Of a stretch of 64,000 nt of DNA, positions 24,170-32,788 are shown piece after piece; the stretch's first letter is position 1, and each line of letters starts with the position of its first letter. Where the stretch lies: the NCBI GenBank assembly GCA_945882415.1, contig CAMCWC010000006.1, positions 62,001 through 126,000 on the forward strand, given 5' to 3'. Both the position numbers and the translations under genes were made by a program. Origin of the DNA: Chthonomonas calidirosea. GTDB taxonomy: Bacteria; Armatimonadota; Fimbriimonadia; Fimbriimonadales; Fimbriimonadaceae. The notes beneath the pieces were generated by a model. It searched no databases. It worked only from the letters and a program-made list of their open reading frames with translations, and was not told the DNA's origin.

Positions 24170-27100
24170 ATGTTCTGGGGGACATCGGTTTGGGTTGCAT
24201 TGAGTCGTGGGTTGCATTTCGTGCTTGCGATGGTCGTGGGGTATTCGTCGGCTGCGGCCGGGATCAACAGTCTGTTGACCTCGCTGACTACTCTGACGCT
24301 TCAGTCAGGTTCGGACTACACCGATCCCGTGAACTCGCTACCGACTCGCCTGAACCCGGTCGTTCAGCGGGTTGCGCGTGGAGATGTTTACAACTCCGCC
24401 GATGTCGAGGACATTAGTAGGGCAGTATCGATCATCGCGGGAACGACACCAGCCTATCCCGAACCGGAATACAACCCAAATGCTCCTGAGGATACGGGCG
24501 ATAATCTTGCGCTGATCGGTCGTCCAGAGCCGCGACCCAAGGATGCTCCGTTGACCGGGGCAGAGGCTAATGCACCGATTGGTCCGCCGGTGTATACGAC
24601 CGGCGGCAGTGGGAATACGGGAACGACGAGCACAACTGGAACGACCAGCACAACCGGAACTACGAGTACTACTGGGACCACAAGCACGACTGGCACCACA
24701 AGTACGACTGGCACCACAAGTACGACTGGCACCACAAGCACGACTGGCACCACGAGCACAACTGGCACGACAAGCACAACTGGGACCACGAGCACAACTG
24801 GAACCACGAGCACAAACGGTGGCACCGGCGGTGGCATTCAAATCATTGAGCGACCAAGCGGCCCCGGCGCAGCTTTCCCGTGGGAGGGATCTCGACCTGC
24901 GGGTGGATCTGACCTAGCACCGGGATCGGTGAACATGCAGACCGGAAACCGTATGACCACGATTCCGATTGTCGGGTGGAAAGGTAAAGGCGGGGTTCCG
25001 ATCGGGCTCACCTTGTACAACAGCGTCCAGGATCAAGGCGAGGTTGGAGTTGGCGAAAAGTGGCGCACTAATGTCGACTTTCGTCTAATTTTTACCAGTA
25101 ACATCACCGAGCCCGCGAAGCAGAAGATCACTGCTTTCTATCCGGATGGCCGCCGACTCGTTTTCTCTCGAAACTACGGGGCGAATCCAGACCTCGACAA
25201 TCGGTTCTTCCCACCGACCGGCTTCTACGACATCATCTATCGCTATCCAAGCGGCTACGTCCTGCGGACGAAATCGCAGATGACCTATGAATTCGATCGA
25301 AACGGCTATTTGACGAGCTACCGTGACCGATTCAACAACGCGATCACGGTTTCGCGCACGGCGGGTAACCCGAGACAAGTAGTCCTCAGCGATTCTTCGG
25401 CGCGCAAGATCACGATGACGTACTCCGGAACGAGCGCGATTGCGGTGCAGCGATTACAAAGCGTCACGGTTCCCGGAAACCGCGTGTGGGACTTCACCTA
25501 CCAGTCAACGATCGCAGGGGCGGCGGCCGGAACCAAGGTCTTAACGCAGATCACTTATCCCAGCCTCAATGGTTCGCGACCGACGATCAGTTTCGATTAT
25601 GACTTTGAAGATCGGATCATCAAAGAGACGGACGCATTAGGGAAGGAGTGGAAGTTTGACTATGATGCGGATGATAAGCTGATTAAGTTCCAGACTCCGC
25701 TCAAGGTGAACCACGTTGGCATTTCTGGAAGTACAGTCGTGCCTGCTCCGCAGACGTATAAGGTCAATTATCTGGCAGATTCGACGGAGTATGTGTTCCA
25801 TCGTGGCGAAAAGATCACCGAGTATTACAACGCTGGGCTCCTTGTCAGCACAAAGGACGAGGCTGGATTCTACAATTCTTTAACCTACGACAACTTCTAT
25901 AACGTTAGTACATCGAAAGACGGCCGGAATCAATTGTCCAAGTTTGAGTACGATCAATTTGGGAACGTCAAGAAGATTCAAGACCCAAGAATGGTCGCTT
26001 CGGGGAACTTCGCGAGCGTTACGTATAACACCTACAACGACCCTCTGACCGAGAAGAACGCGATCAATGCAACGACGACTTACGTTCGCGATGGCATTGT
26101 AGGATCGGTGACTCAAGTCAAGAACGCGCTTAACCAAGTGCAAGGGACCTATACCTACAATACAGATGGTAGCCTTGCGACCGCTTCGTCTGAGGGTGTC
26201 ACGACCAGCCTAACGTACAACGCTCTCGGAGAGCTGACGCACGTCGCCACGCCTGATGGTTCAGTCACCGTGCAATACGGAGTCGGCCATACCATCGGGA
26301 AGCCCATTCAACTTACAGACAACCGCAATCGCATCACAACGTTCGATTACGATGACTGGGGCCGGCTGATTGGGACCACGCGGAGCGACGGCGCGTCATC
26401 GACTACGAACATGAATGTGTTTGGGTGGGTGATGAGCACGATTGATGTGGAGGGGCGCCTGACAGCAGTCACCCGTGACGCAATTGGAAGGGTTCTCACG
26501 GAAACCAATCCGCGCGGAGATCAAGAGTCCTATGCTTACGACGAACGTAACCGACTAGTCCTAGTGACGAATGGCCGGGGCAAGGTAACGACTTACACTT
26601 ACTCGCCGCGCAGTGAAGTCACTAAGGTTGAGTTCCCGGATGCCCAATACGAAGCCTACAAATTTGATGGAAACGGGAACATGTCTCGAAAGATCAACGG
26701 GCTTGGTCAGGCCACCTTCTACGAGCACGATGCATCGGACAACCTGATAGAAGTCGAATACTCCACGTTGCCGACGACAATGTTCACGTACGACATTGCC
26801 GGGCGACAAACGGCAATGTACGATTCCACAGGAACGACCACATGGAGCTACGACGCCGATGACCGGCTGACTCAGCTCTCTACGCCTCAAGGAGTCATGA
26901 CCTACCTGTACGACCAATGGGGTCGGCGTACGAGCATGACCGAAGGGACGGCCGTAACCAACTACACTTATACGACCGACCGCCTGACTCGAATAGTGAA
27001 GTCGGTGGACGGGGTAGATACGTCGATCGGCTACGACATCTACGGCAGAGTTAACGCGAAATCTGACGGGGCGACGACGAGCGAGTTTGGGTACGACACC

Positions 27101-28462
27101 CTGGACCGACTCAACTCCATTGTTCACCGCAAGTCTAGCGACGCCTCGATTCTGCAGCAGGAGTCCTATGTGTACTCGCCCGCTGGAAACCTGCAGACAA
27201 AGACGGTGGGTGGGGTAACGACCACTTACGCCTATGACCTCGCTGACCAACTATTAGGTGAGTCTCGTCCGGGATATACCTGCCTTTACACCTATGACGA
27301 GAACGGTAACCGGAAGACGAAGCAGCTCAACGGTGTCACCGAGACCTATACGTACGACGATGCAGACAAGCTGTTGTACCGGCAGGTCGGAGGGGTGTAT
27401 ACGAACTACACCTACGATGCCGCAGGGCGGACGACTTCGATTTCTTCGGGTGGGACGGTTCGGACTTTCAACTGGAACGAGGATGACCGGTTGGTGTCGC
27501 TGGCGCGGACGGGGCAGCCGACGACTTCTTATGCTTACAACGGCCTAGGTACGCGGGTCTCGAAGGCGAATTCGAACGGGAGCCGAGTCTATAAGCGCGA
27601 TGGCGCTCATGTGACAGCGAGTGTCCTCTCAGACAGCGTGAGCACGATGGTTCCGGGGATTTCGGAGCGGAGTGGCGGGACGACTAGGCACCAACTTGCG
27701 GACTACTTGGGTTCGGTGAAGAAGTTGACTTCGGCGGGTTCGGTGACGGACTCAATGGAGTACGACGCCTTCGGTGCGGCGGTGAGCCGGACGGGGACGA
27801 CGAACACGCAGGCGGGCTTTGCCGGTGGCTGGGGCTACCAGACGGATGCGGAGAGCGAGTACCAGTTGCTCGGGCACCGATACTACGACCCGGCGACGGG
27901 TCGGTTCTTGACGCGTGACCCGATTCGGGATGGGAGGAACTGGTATAGCTACTGTGAGAACAATCCGCTGAGATGGATTGATCCGGCTGGCCTACATACT
28001 AAGGATATTGACTCGGTAAATGCTACGATTAGCAGTGCGATGCTTCGAGCAACGACCGATCCACGAGGTGCAATGGAAACCCTTCGGTTCCTTATCGCGA
28101 GCGGAGGACTGACTCAAAAGATGGTGGATCGTATTTACAGATTAATGCGAAACATTCATCTTGATATGCGCCTGCGAGAAACACACCACTATCTTCCGCA
28201 ACAATTCAGAGACTGGTTTTCGCGAAAGGGGATCAATATAGATGATTACCTGGTTTCAATCAATGCCGAATGGCACAGAATTATCCATGGAAAATTTGCA
28301 ACATACGGTATAAATTTTGCTGGCCATAAGCGAGAAGCATTCTTTCGGTATAACTCTGCCTGGATGGAGTTCATCGAAAACAATCCAAATGCAACACGGC
28401 AGCAAATCATTGACTTTGCTAATTTGTTAGCAAAGCAATTTGGACTGCCGCCTATTCCCTAG
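24170..28462 (+). CDS. RHS-repeat polymorphic toxin with HNH-like nuclease tip
   Basis: A protein of 1430 residues. N-terminal hydrophobic leader (about 12-32), a linker with a Thr/Gly/Ser repeat (about 151-216), then RHS/YD repeats from about 250 to 1190 ('YDADDKLIKFQTP', 'YDEFGN'-like, 'YTYDENGNRKTKQL'). The RHS-associated core ends with 'YDPATGRFLTRDPI' and DPAGL at 1271-1275, the usual boundary of the variable tip. The tip (1276-1430) carries HHYLPQQFRDWF (from 1339) and 'NAEWHRIIHGK' (to 1375), a histidine pattern seen in DUF2380/SitA-type and related HNH-fold toxins, and ends in 'ATRQQIIDFANLLAKQF'. The tip is thus predicted to cut nucleic acid. RHS shells enclose the toxin; delivery is unknown, and no type VI genes are seen here. 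Confidence 0.88.
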   Translation: MFWGTSVWVALSRGLHFVLAMVVGYSSAAAGINSLLTSLTTLTLQSGSDYTDPVNSLPTRLNPVVQRVARGDVYNSADVEDISRAVSIIAGTTPAYPEPEYNPNAPEDTGDNLALIGRPEPRPKDAPLTGAEANAPIGPPVYTTGGSGNTGTTSTTGTTSTTGTTSTTGTTSTTGTTSTTGTTSTTGTTSTTGTTSTTGTTSTTGTTSTTGTTSTNGGTGGGIQIIERPSGPGAAFPWEGSRPAGGSDLAPGSVNMQTGNRMTTIPIVGWKGKGGVPIGLTLYNSVQDQGEVGVGEKWRTNVDFRLIFTSNITEPAKQKITAFYPDGRRLVFSRNYGANPDLDNRFFPPTGFYDIIYRYPSGYVLRTKSQMTYEFDRNGYLTSYRDRFNNAITVSRTAGNPRQVVLSDSSARKITMTYSGTSAIAVQRLQSVTVPGNRVWDFTYQSTIAGAAAGTKVLTQITYPSLNGSRPTISFDYDFEDRIIKETDALGKEWKFDYDADDKLIKFQTPLKVNHVGISGSTVVPAPQTYKVNYLADSTEYVFHRGEKITEYYNAGLLVSTKDEAGFYNSLTYDNFYNVSTSKDGRNQLSKFEYDQFGNVKKIQDPRMVASGNFASVTYNTYNDPLTEKNAINATTTYVRDGIVGSVTQVKNALNQVQGTYTYNTDGSLATASSEGVTTSLTYNALGELTHVATPDGSVTVQYGVGHTIGKPIQLTDNRNRITTFDYDDWGRLIGTTRSDGASSTTNMNVFGWVMSTIDVEGRLTAVTRDAIGRVLTETNPRGDQESYAYDERNRLVLVTNGRGKVTTYTYSPRSEVTKVEFPDAQYEAYKFDGNGNMSRKINGLGQATFYEHDASDNLIEVEYSTLPTTMFTYDIAGRQTAMYDSTGTTTWSYDADDRLTQLSTPQGVMTYLYDQWGRRTSMTEGTAVTNYTYTTDRLTRIVKSVDGVDTSIGYDIYGRVNAKSDGATTSEFGYDTLDRLNSIVHRKSSDASILQQESYVYSPAGNLQTKTVGGVTTTYAYDLADQLLGESRPGYTCLYTYDENGNRKTKQLNGVTETYTYDDADKLLYRQVGGVYTNYTYDAAGRTTSISSGGTVRTFNWNEDDRLVSLARTGQPTTSYAYNGLGTRVSKANSNGSRVYKRDGAHVTASVLSDSVSTMVPGISERSGGTTRHQLADYLGSVKKLTSAGSVTDSMEYDAFGAAVSRTGTTNTQAGFAGGWGYQTDAESEYQLLGHRYYDPATGRFLTRDPIRDGRNWYSYCENNPLRWIDPAGLHTKDIDSVNATISSAMLRATTDPRGAMETLRFLIASGGLTQKMVDRIYRLMRNIHLDMRLRETHHYLPQQFRDWFSRKGINIDDYLVSINAEWHRIIHGKFATYGINFAGHKREAFFRYNSAWMEFIENNPNATRQQIIDFANLLAKQFGLPPIP
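24620..24817 (+). repeat. Eleven tandem 18-bp units coding for TGTTST-type repeats
   Basis: Units of the form GGNACNACNAGNACNACN, in frame in the RHS gene, encode G-T-T-S-T-T eleven times. Units 5 and 6 are identical, others differ at third positions, so the array has expanded by slippage or recombination and kept its protein sequence. It forms a Thr-rich, possibly glycosylated linker. Confidence 0.9.
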
Positions 28463-28463
28463 T

Positions 28464-29237
28464 ATGAGCTATCTTTTGTTCCACCATTGGCGTTTTATGC
28501 CGGGTGACGTTTATTCTACTTTTACGAACCGGCGAGTTGGAGAAATTCGAAGTCTCCTGGGCTACTCCTCCAGATGGAACGAGGGTGGTTGGGCATCAAA
28601 CCCCGAAGGAGACTATCGACTTAGGCTAAGAAAACTGTCGCGTGCGAGGTGCGACTTCTACTTTGTTAATAATGGAACTGGAGACATTGTCGTAAATCAG
28701 CATGTTCGCGATGCAATCGCGAGTTCCGGATTGACCGGATTTGATTTGGTTGATTGCAGTATCGAGAATCCTACGCCGGGAGAGGTGCTGTACGAGTTGA
28801 GACCGATCGCCACCCGGCATCTAGAAGTGGGATCGCCAACCGTCACGCCAGCAGGGCATTGTTTGGGTGAGTGTGGGTTTCGGTTCAAACCTCAGATAAA
28901 TGATCCCGACTTTGCATTTATCAAATCACTTCCTGCATTTACCGTGATTTCGGAGCGAATGCTAAACTTCATTCGAGAAGAGCGTTTTCAGTTTGTATCT
29001 ATTCAGTTTGCTAGTTCTTATCTTTTTAGGGGAACATCGTTTGGAACTGAATGGGCTGCTCGAGTCGCACTAAGTTGCTACATGAGAGGTCTAGATTTCG
29101 ATTCTGCTCTAGACCTAGCTGCCAGGCATGTTGTTGCGCTTCCAGGTGAAGCTATCGCAATTCGTGAACGTGCTGAAGCTCGATTAAGGAGCATGCTCTG
29201 CTCAATTCCTCCCGAGTTTTTAAACTGCCCGATTTGA
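28464..29237 (+). CDS. Probable immunity protein for the RHS toxin
   Basis: A protein of 257 residues that starts one base after the RHS stop (the frame is open from 28440, but ATG 28464 is the first start outside the toxin gene). No signal peptide or membrane helix. Features: 'LRLRKLSRARCDFYFVNNGT', 'LYELRPIATRHLEVG', a cysteine pair in 'GHCLGECGFRF', and 'FTVISERMLNFIREERF'. Immunity families paired with SitA/DUF2380-type tips often have a paired-cysteine motif and an 'I(V)SE(K/R)' helix, so the resemblance is suggestive. The position directly after the tip and a base composition equally AT-richer than the surrounding genome are the main reasons for the call. No family is firmly recognised. 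Confidence 0.55.
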   Translation: MSYLLFHHWRFMPGDVYSTFTNRRVGEIRSLLGYSSRWNEGGWASNPEGDYRLRLRKLSRARCDFYFVNNGTGDIVVNQHVRDAIASSGLTGFDLVDCSIENPTPGEVLYELRPIATRHLEVGSPTVTPAGHCLGECGFRFKPQINDPDFAFIKSLPAFTVISERMLNFIREERFQFVSIQFASSYLFRGTSFGTEWAARVALSCYMRGLDFDSALDLAARHVVALPGEAIAIRERAEARLRSMLCSIPPEFLNCPI

Positions 29238-29640
29238 AGTCTTCTGTAAACTGTAGCTGACATAAGTGATTCACTCGTGGTGCGCGAACGGGACGATTTT
29301 TGGGCGAGGTAATAGAACGCGTTGAGGTGATCGCCGGAAGATTGACAAAGAAGATTGAACTTGCCTGGGGCGTCGCTGTTTCAGGAACCGTGCGTGATCG
29401 GAGAGACTACCCATCGAAAGTGCCGAGGTGTTTTGCTGAAGTAAGGCGCACACTAGAAGGAAGATTTGGGTTCAGAGCGCCTACTAAAACACCAACTTCG
29501 GATCCCCGCCAGTGAGATCAGCATCCACTCGGCCAACGGAACAATTGAGACGATCAAACAACGCGTTGTAAAGGGCAAGTCAAACGTGATTGAACTCGTG
29601 CAAACAAAAAGACCGGAGCGCTGATGCCACCTTCTGAAAC
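29238..29640. other. Degenerate or gene-free segment at the right side of the RHS island
   Basis: No gene is convincing. Two plus-strand pieces have a protein-like look: an open frame 29300-29515, and in another frame 'LRIPASEISIHSANGTIETI' continuing to a TGA at about 29624. They could be parts of one gene split by a frameshift, such as an old toxin tip or immunity gene, as is common behind RHS loci. This is only a possibility. Confidence 0.3.
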
Positions 29641-29678
29641 AAAAAAGCGCGTCCAGAGCAATTTGCTCTCGGACGCGC
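29641..29678 (-). terminator. Intrinsic terminator of rplI
   Basis: On the minus strand GCGCGTCC...GGACGCGC encloses a second paired arm (GAGAGCAAATTGCTCT) and is followed by TTTTTT (bases 29646-29641). It lies 18 bases after the rplI stop. Confidence 0.9.
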
Positions 29679-29696
29679 TTTCTTCGTATCCGGAAC

Positions 29697-30200
29697 TTAC
29701 TCAGCCGGAGCTTCTTCGGCTGGTGCAGCCGGAGCGGCTACTACTGGTGCGTTCGGGTCGAAGACGACGACGGTGATGTTCGCATCAACGTCTCGGTGAA
29801 GGTCAAGTTCGACGGCGAACTCGCCCAGGCGGCGGATTGGCTCGACGAGCGCAACGTTCTTCTTTTCAAGGGACAGGCCAAGCTGTTCCTTAATCGCGTC
29901 GGTGACGTCCTGTGCGGTGATGGCACCGTACAGCTTGCCTTGAATGGCGCCGACCTGGCCGGGAAGTCGGATGATGCTGCCTTCGATCTTCGCCTTGAGG
30001 GCTTCAGCGTCGGCTTTGAGGCCGGCGGTCTTGGCCGCAACTCGCTCGTTTCGCTTGTTCAGCGCTTCGATCTGCTTCTTGTCGGCGAGGTACGCGAGCC
30101 CGCGTGGGAAGAGGAAGTTGCGGGCGAATCCGTCCGCGACATTGACTACGGTGCCTTCTTTTCCAACCTTAGGCACGGTTTGCTTGAGAATAACTTTCAT
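29697..30200 (-). CDS. rplI: 50S ribosomal protein L9
   Basis: The start at ATG 30200 is fixed by the conserved 'MKVILKQTVPKVGKEGTVV' and by AAGGAG four bases ahead. The 167 residues hold the L9 N-terminal domain ('VADGFARNFLFPRGLAY'), the long connecting helix and the C-terminal domain ('ITAQDVTDAIKEQLGL', 'HRDVDANITV'). An Ala/Pro/Glu-rich tail of about 20 residues (PVVAAPAAPAEEAPAE) is added beyond the usual 148-150 residues. L9 binds 23S rRNA near L1 and helps keep the reading frame. It is not beside rpsF/rpsR as in many genomes. Confidence 0.97.
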   Translation of the reverse strand: MKVILKQTVPKVGKEGTVVNVADGFARNFLFPRGLAYLADKKQIEALNKRNERVAAKTAGLKADAEALKAKIEGSIIRLPGQVGAIQGKLYGAITAQDVTDAIKEQLGLSLEKKNVALVEPIRRLGEFAVELDLHRDVDANITVVVFDPNAPVVAAPAAPAEEAPAE

Positions 30201-30263
30201 TTTGCTCCTTGTATCGTCAGGGCTTGACCAGGCATGCCGGGTCACGCGCGGTCCAAGTTGGAC

Positions 30264-31712
30264 CTATCGTCGAATTCCGATTCCAAAGGTCGGACTGTTC
30301 TTTTGGAAGATGCGATCCATGCCCATCCAGCCGTAAAGCCCACCACCGAAATCTGCGCGAAGCCGAGCGTCGTACCTTGGATTGTTAATATTCCAAAGGT
30401 CGTTGCGCAAAAATAGCTTCGGCGCGATCTGATAATCTACCCCAAGTCCCGCCTTTGCCGCATAAATGCCGTAGCGATAACTTAGTTTCGAGTCGACCGG
30501 CGTGCCGTATTGAACCGTCAACTTGTTGCCTTCGAAGGCATCGAAAAGGCCGATATCGAGCGTATGGCCCTGTCCTAAACCGACGCGAGCATTAAAGTCA
30601 GTTCGGTATCGGCCGGGCTCGGTCTCGCGCATCAGGTCCATCGAGGTGGTCACCGGCGGAATCTTTGGCCCCTTGTTTGGCCCGAGCACGCCACCCAGTT
30701 TGTCGAGCAAGGACTTAACCTGCCCTTCAATCTCCACCGCGCCGTCGATTACCTTCTTCGTGCGCTCGGTAAGGTCAACAACGTTGGCGGAAATCGTGAC
30801 CCCGTTTTCGGTGATCTTGTCCGCCTTCTCGGCAATGGACTTGCCAGTCTTCGTCATTTCATCGACGTTCGCCGCGATGCTCTTGCCGGTGTTCGTGATC
30901 TCGGCCACGTTTGCCGTTGTCTGCTTGAGGCTGCCATCGGCGACCAGCGAATTCATGTTGGCCACTAGCTGATCGGCCTTCTTGCTCGTCTCGACCAGCT
31001 GGCCAAGGATCTGCTTGGTGTCCTTCTGAATCGTCCCCTCTTCCATCATCTTCGCGACAGAAGCGGTGATTCGCTGAACGTCGGCTACCGCTGCTGCTCC
31101 GCGAGTTAGCGCGAGATTGACGGACTGATCATTCTTGGCCAGCAGCATGTCCATGCGATCAGCCAATCGGCCAAAGCTACCGATCGTCTTTTCGGTATTG
31201 CTGAGAAGCTTCTTAACGTCCTTTGTCAGAGCCGGATCGGCGAGGACCTTTCGAGCTTCCACCAAGGTTGCGTTCAACTCTTTCATGGTCTGCTCGGTGT
31301 CGGGCAGAATGCCATCCAGCGCGCCAGCCTTGCGACCGGCAATCGTTCCACCTTCGGCCACGAACCCGTTGGATTCGGCCGGTGGCTTGAGCACCAACGC
31401 GCTATCGCCAAAGCCGATCAGAGAAGTCGGCACCTCGGCCATCGTGCCCGTAGGAAGCTTGAACTTGGGATCAAGAAGTAGGGTTAAGCGAGCTTTCGTC
31501 GGCGAGATCAGTTCGACTTCGCCGATGTTTCCGACCTTGACCCCTGCCACGAGGATTCGGAAGCCCGGTGCCATTCCGGCTACGTCATCAAGCTCAGCGT
31601 AGTAGCGGGAGACCTTCGGAGCAAAGACGCTTTGGCCCAAAACGGCATAGGCACCGAGCAGCAATCCTAAAAAGATCACTACGAATAAACCGACCCTTGC
31701 CGCGCTCTGCAT
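30264..31712 (-). CDS. MCE/MlaD-family protein with long helix and beta-rich C-terminal domain
   Basis: A protein of 482 residues with an N-terminal membrane helix (about 6-27) and one MCE domain (about 33-110: 'YYAELDDVAGMAPGFRILVA', 'GVKVGNIGEVEL'). A long alpha-helical stretch (about 135-330) is rich in heptads ('NVDEMTKTGKSIAEKADKI'). The last 120 residues alternate as in outer-membrane beta strands ('YRTDFNARVGLGQGHTLDIG', 'KLSYRYGIYAAKAGLGVDYQ', 'NPRYDARLRADFGGGLYGW'), ending in an aromatic-rich tail. MCE hexamers form lipid channels across the periplasm. The terminal domain may reach or enter the outer membrane. No MlaE or MlaF gene is nearby. Confidence 0.82.
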   Translation of the reverse strand: MQSAARVGLFVVIFLGLLLGAYAVLGQSVFAPKVSRYYAELDDVAGMAPGFRILVAGVKVGNIGEVELISPTKARLTLLLDPKFKLPTGTMAEVPTSLIGFGDSALVLKPPAESNGFVAEGGTIAGRKAGALDGILPDTEQTMKELNATLVEARKVLADPALTKDVKKLLSNTEKTIGSFGRLADRMDMLLAKNDQSVNLALTRGAAAVADVQRITASVAKMMEEGTIQKDTKQILGQLVETSKKADQLVANMNSLVADGSLKQTTANVAEITNTGKSIAANVDEMTKTGKSIAEKADKITENGVTISANVVDLTERTKKVIDGAVEIEGQVKSLLDKLGGVLGPNKGPKIPPVTTSMDLMRETEPGRYRTDFNARVGLGQGHTLDIGLFDAFEGNKLTVQYGTPVDSKLSYRYGIYAAKAGLGVDYQIAPKLFLRNDLWNINNPRYDARLRADFGGGLYGWMGMDRIFQKNSPTFGIGIRR

Positions 31713-31719
31713 TACCGAT

Positions 31720-31725
31720 AGATTA
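31720..31725 (-). promoter_or_regulatory. -10 box of the MCE gene
   Basis: TAATCT on the minus strand, 7 bases before the ATG; another leaderless-type start. Confidence 0.55.
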
Positions 31726-31745
31726 GCACCGACAGAATCGCCGTC

Positions 31746-31919
31746 CTAGGCGTCCTGGGAGTCTCCGTTCTTTTCGACCTCGCGATCCTTCTGCTTTTGA
31801 CGAACGACCCGATCGCGGTTTCGCCACTTCAAGAAAAAAACACCGCCGATCGCAACGGCGGTCAAAATGGCCCCGGCGATGATCCCCATCACGAGCAACA
31901 GATCATCTTGGCGCAACAT
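31746..31919 (-). CDS. Small single-helix membrane protein
   Basis: A 57-residue frame, ATG to TAG, reading 'MLRQDDLLLVMGIIAGAILT' then 'AVAIGGVFFLKWRNR' and a charged tail rich in Arg, Lys, Gln and Glu. One membrane helix (about 8-31) with a positive C-terminal flank predicts N-out, C-in orientation. It ends 33 bases before the MCE gene on the same strand, so it may be co-transcribed with it. A TACCGT box stands 8 bases before its ATG. No family recognised; the clean helix, positive-inside tail and spacing argue that it is real. Confidence 0.55.
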   Translation of the reverse strand: MLRQDDLLLVMGIIAGAILTAVAIGGVFFLKWRNRDRVVRQKQKDREVEKNGDSQDA

Positions 31920-31965
31920 CAACTAAGACGGTACCTGCCCCTTTTCCGCCGGGACCATATTGGAC

Positions 31966-31971
31966 TAACAT
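31966..31971 (+). promoter_or_regulatory. -10 box of the PhyH-DinB pair
   Basis: TAACAT followed by AGCGGCG and the ATG (7-base spacing). Leaderless-type start. Confidence 0.55.
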
Positions 31972-31978
31972 AGCGGCG

Positions 31979-32788
31979 ATGTCCGTCGATGCTGCCCAGC
32001 CATTTACTCCTCCCGTCGCCGATACCGAGATTGGCCGATTCTTTGCCGAGAACGGCTACTACCTCGCCAAAGGCGTGTTCTCTCCTGCCGAAGTTGCCGA
32101 GTTAGAGGCTGACTTTGATCGGATCGTTTCACAACTTCTCGGGAGCGGTGAGCATGTGAACGCCGCATGGTCTGGCCCAGAAGTTGACCGTATCGGCGCG
32201 AAAGACCTGGTTGTCATTCACACCCACAACGTCCAGCAATACAGTGCAGCTTGGCTTCGCGCGATGATGCACGATACGTTCCTCGGCATCGCCTCCGACA
32301 TCCTCGGACCGGACATCATCCTGCATCACAGCAAACTGTTCCAAAAGCCTAGCGAACTCGGCGCGCCGTTCCCGATGCACCAAGACTGGAACTACTTCCC
32401 GACCCAGCTCGACAGCATGATCGCGGGCATCGTTCACGTTTCAAAGGCGACCGATGAAATGGGCTGTCTGCGGGTCTACCCAGGCTCTCACAAGCTCGGC
32501 CGAATTGCCGACACCTACGGCAGCATCGAAAACGACCTGCTACTCCAATATCCGCTTGAGAACGCGACGATCATCGAAGCGGAGCCTGGCGACGTTCTCT
32601 TCTTCCACTACTTCACGATTCATGGCTCGATGCCAAACCGATCATCTGAGGTCCGAAAGACTGTCCTCGTGCAACTGCATGCCGGCAATGACGTGATGGA
32701 ATCCGGCTATAACCATCCATACGAGCGCCTCGCCCTCAAGGGATGGAATGCGCACGCTACCCGCACCAGCGCAAACGAGGGCAAATGA
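31979..32788 (+). CDS. Phytanoyl-CoA dioxygenase (PhyH) family oxygenase
   Basis: A 269-residue Fe(II)/2-oxoglutarate-dependent oxygenase on the double-stranded beta-helix fold. The iron ligands are H134 and D136 (MHQDWN) and H215 (TIHGS), with R226 (VRKTV) placed to bind 2-oxoglutarate; 'LRVYPGSHKLG' is the usual PhyH loop. These enzymes hydroxylate small molecules or lipids; the substrate here is unknown. It is coupled to the DinB-like gene by an ATGA overlap. Confidence 0.88.
   Translation: MSVDAAQPFTPPVADTEIGRFFAENGYYLAKGVFSPAEVAELEADFDRIVSQLLGSGEHVNAAWSGPEVDRIGAKDLVVIHTHNVQQYSAAWLRAMMHDTFLGIASDILGPDIILHHSKLFQKPSELGAPFPMHQDWNYFPTQLDSMIAGIVHVSKATDEMGCLRVYPGSHKLGRIADTYGSIENDLLLQYPLENATIIEAEPGDVLFFHYFTIHGSMPNRSSEVRKTVLVQLHAGNDVMESGYNHPYERLALKGWNAHATRTSANEGK

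Noticed and set aside
24620-24817. Regular repeats resembling a CRISPR array
   Set aside because: Units are contiguous 18-mers without spacers and are in frame within a protein.
24338-24841. Minus-strand frames with repetitive VVLVVPV or cysteine-rich products
   Set aside because: They are the antisense of the 18-bp Thr repeat array in the RHS gene and have no other support.
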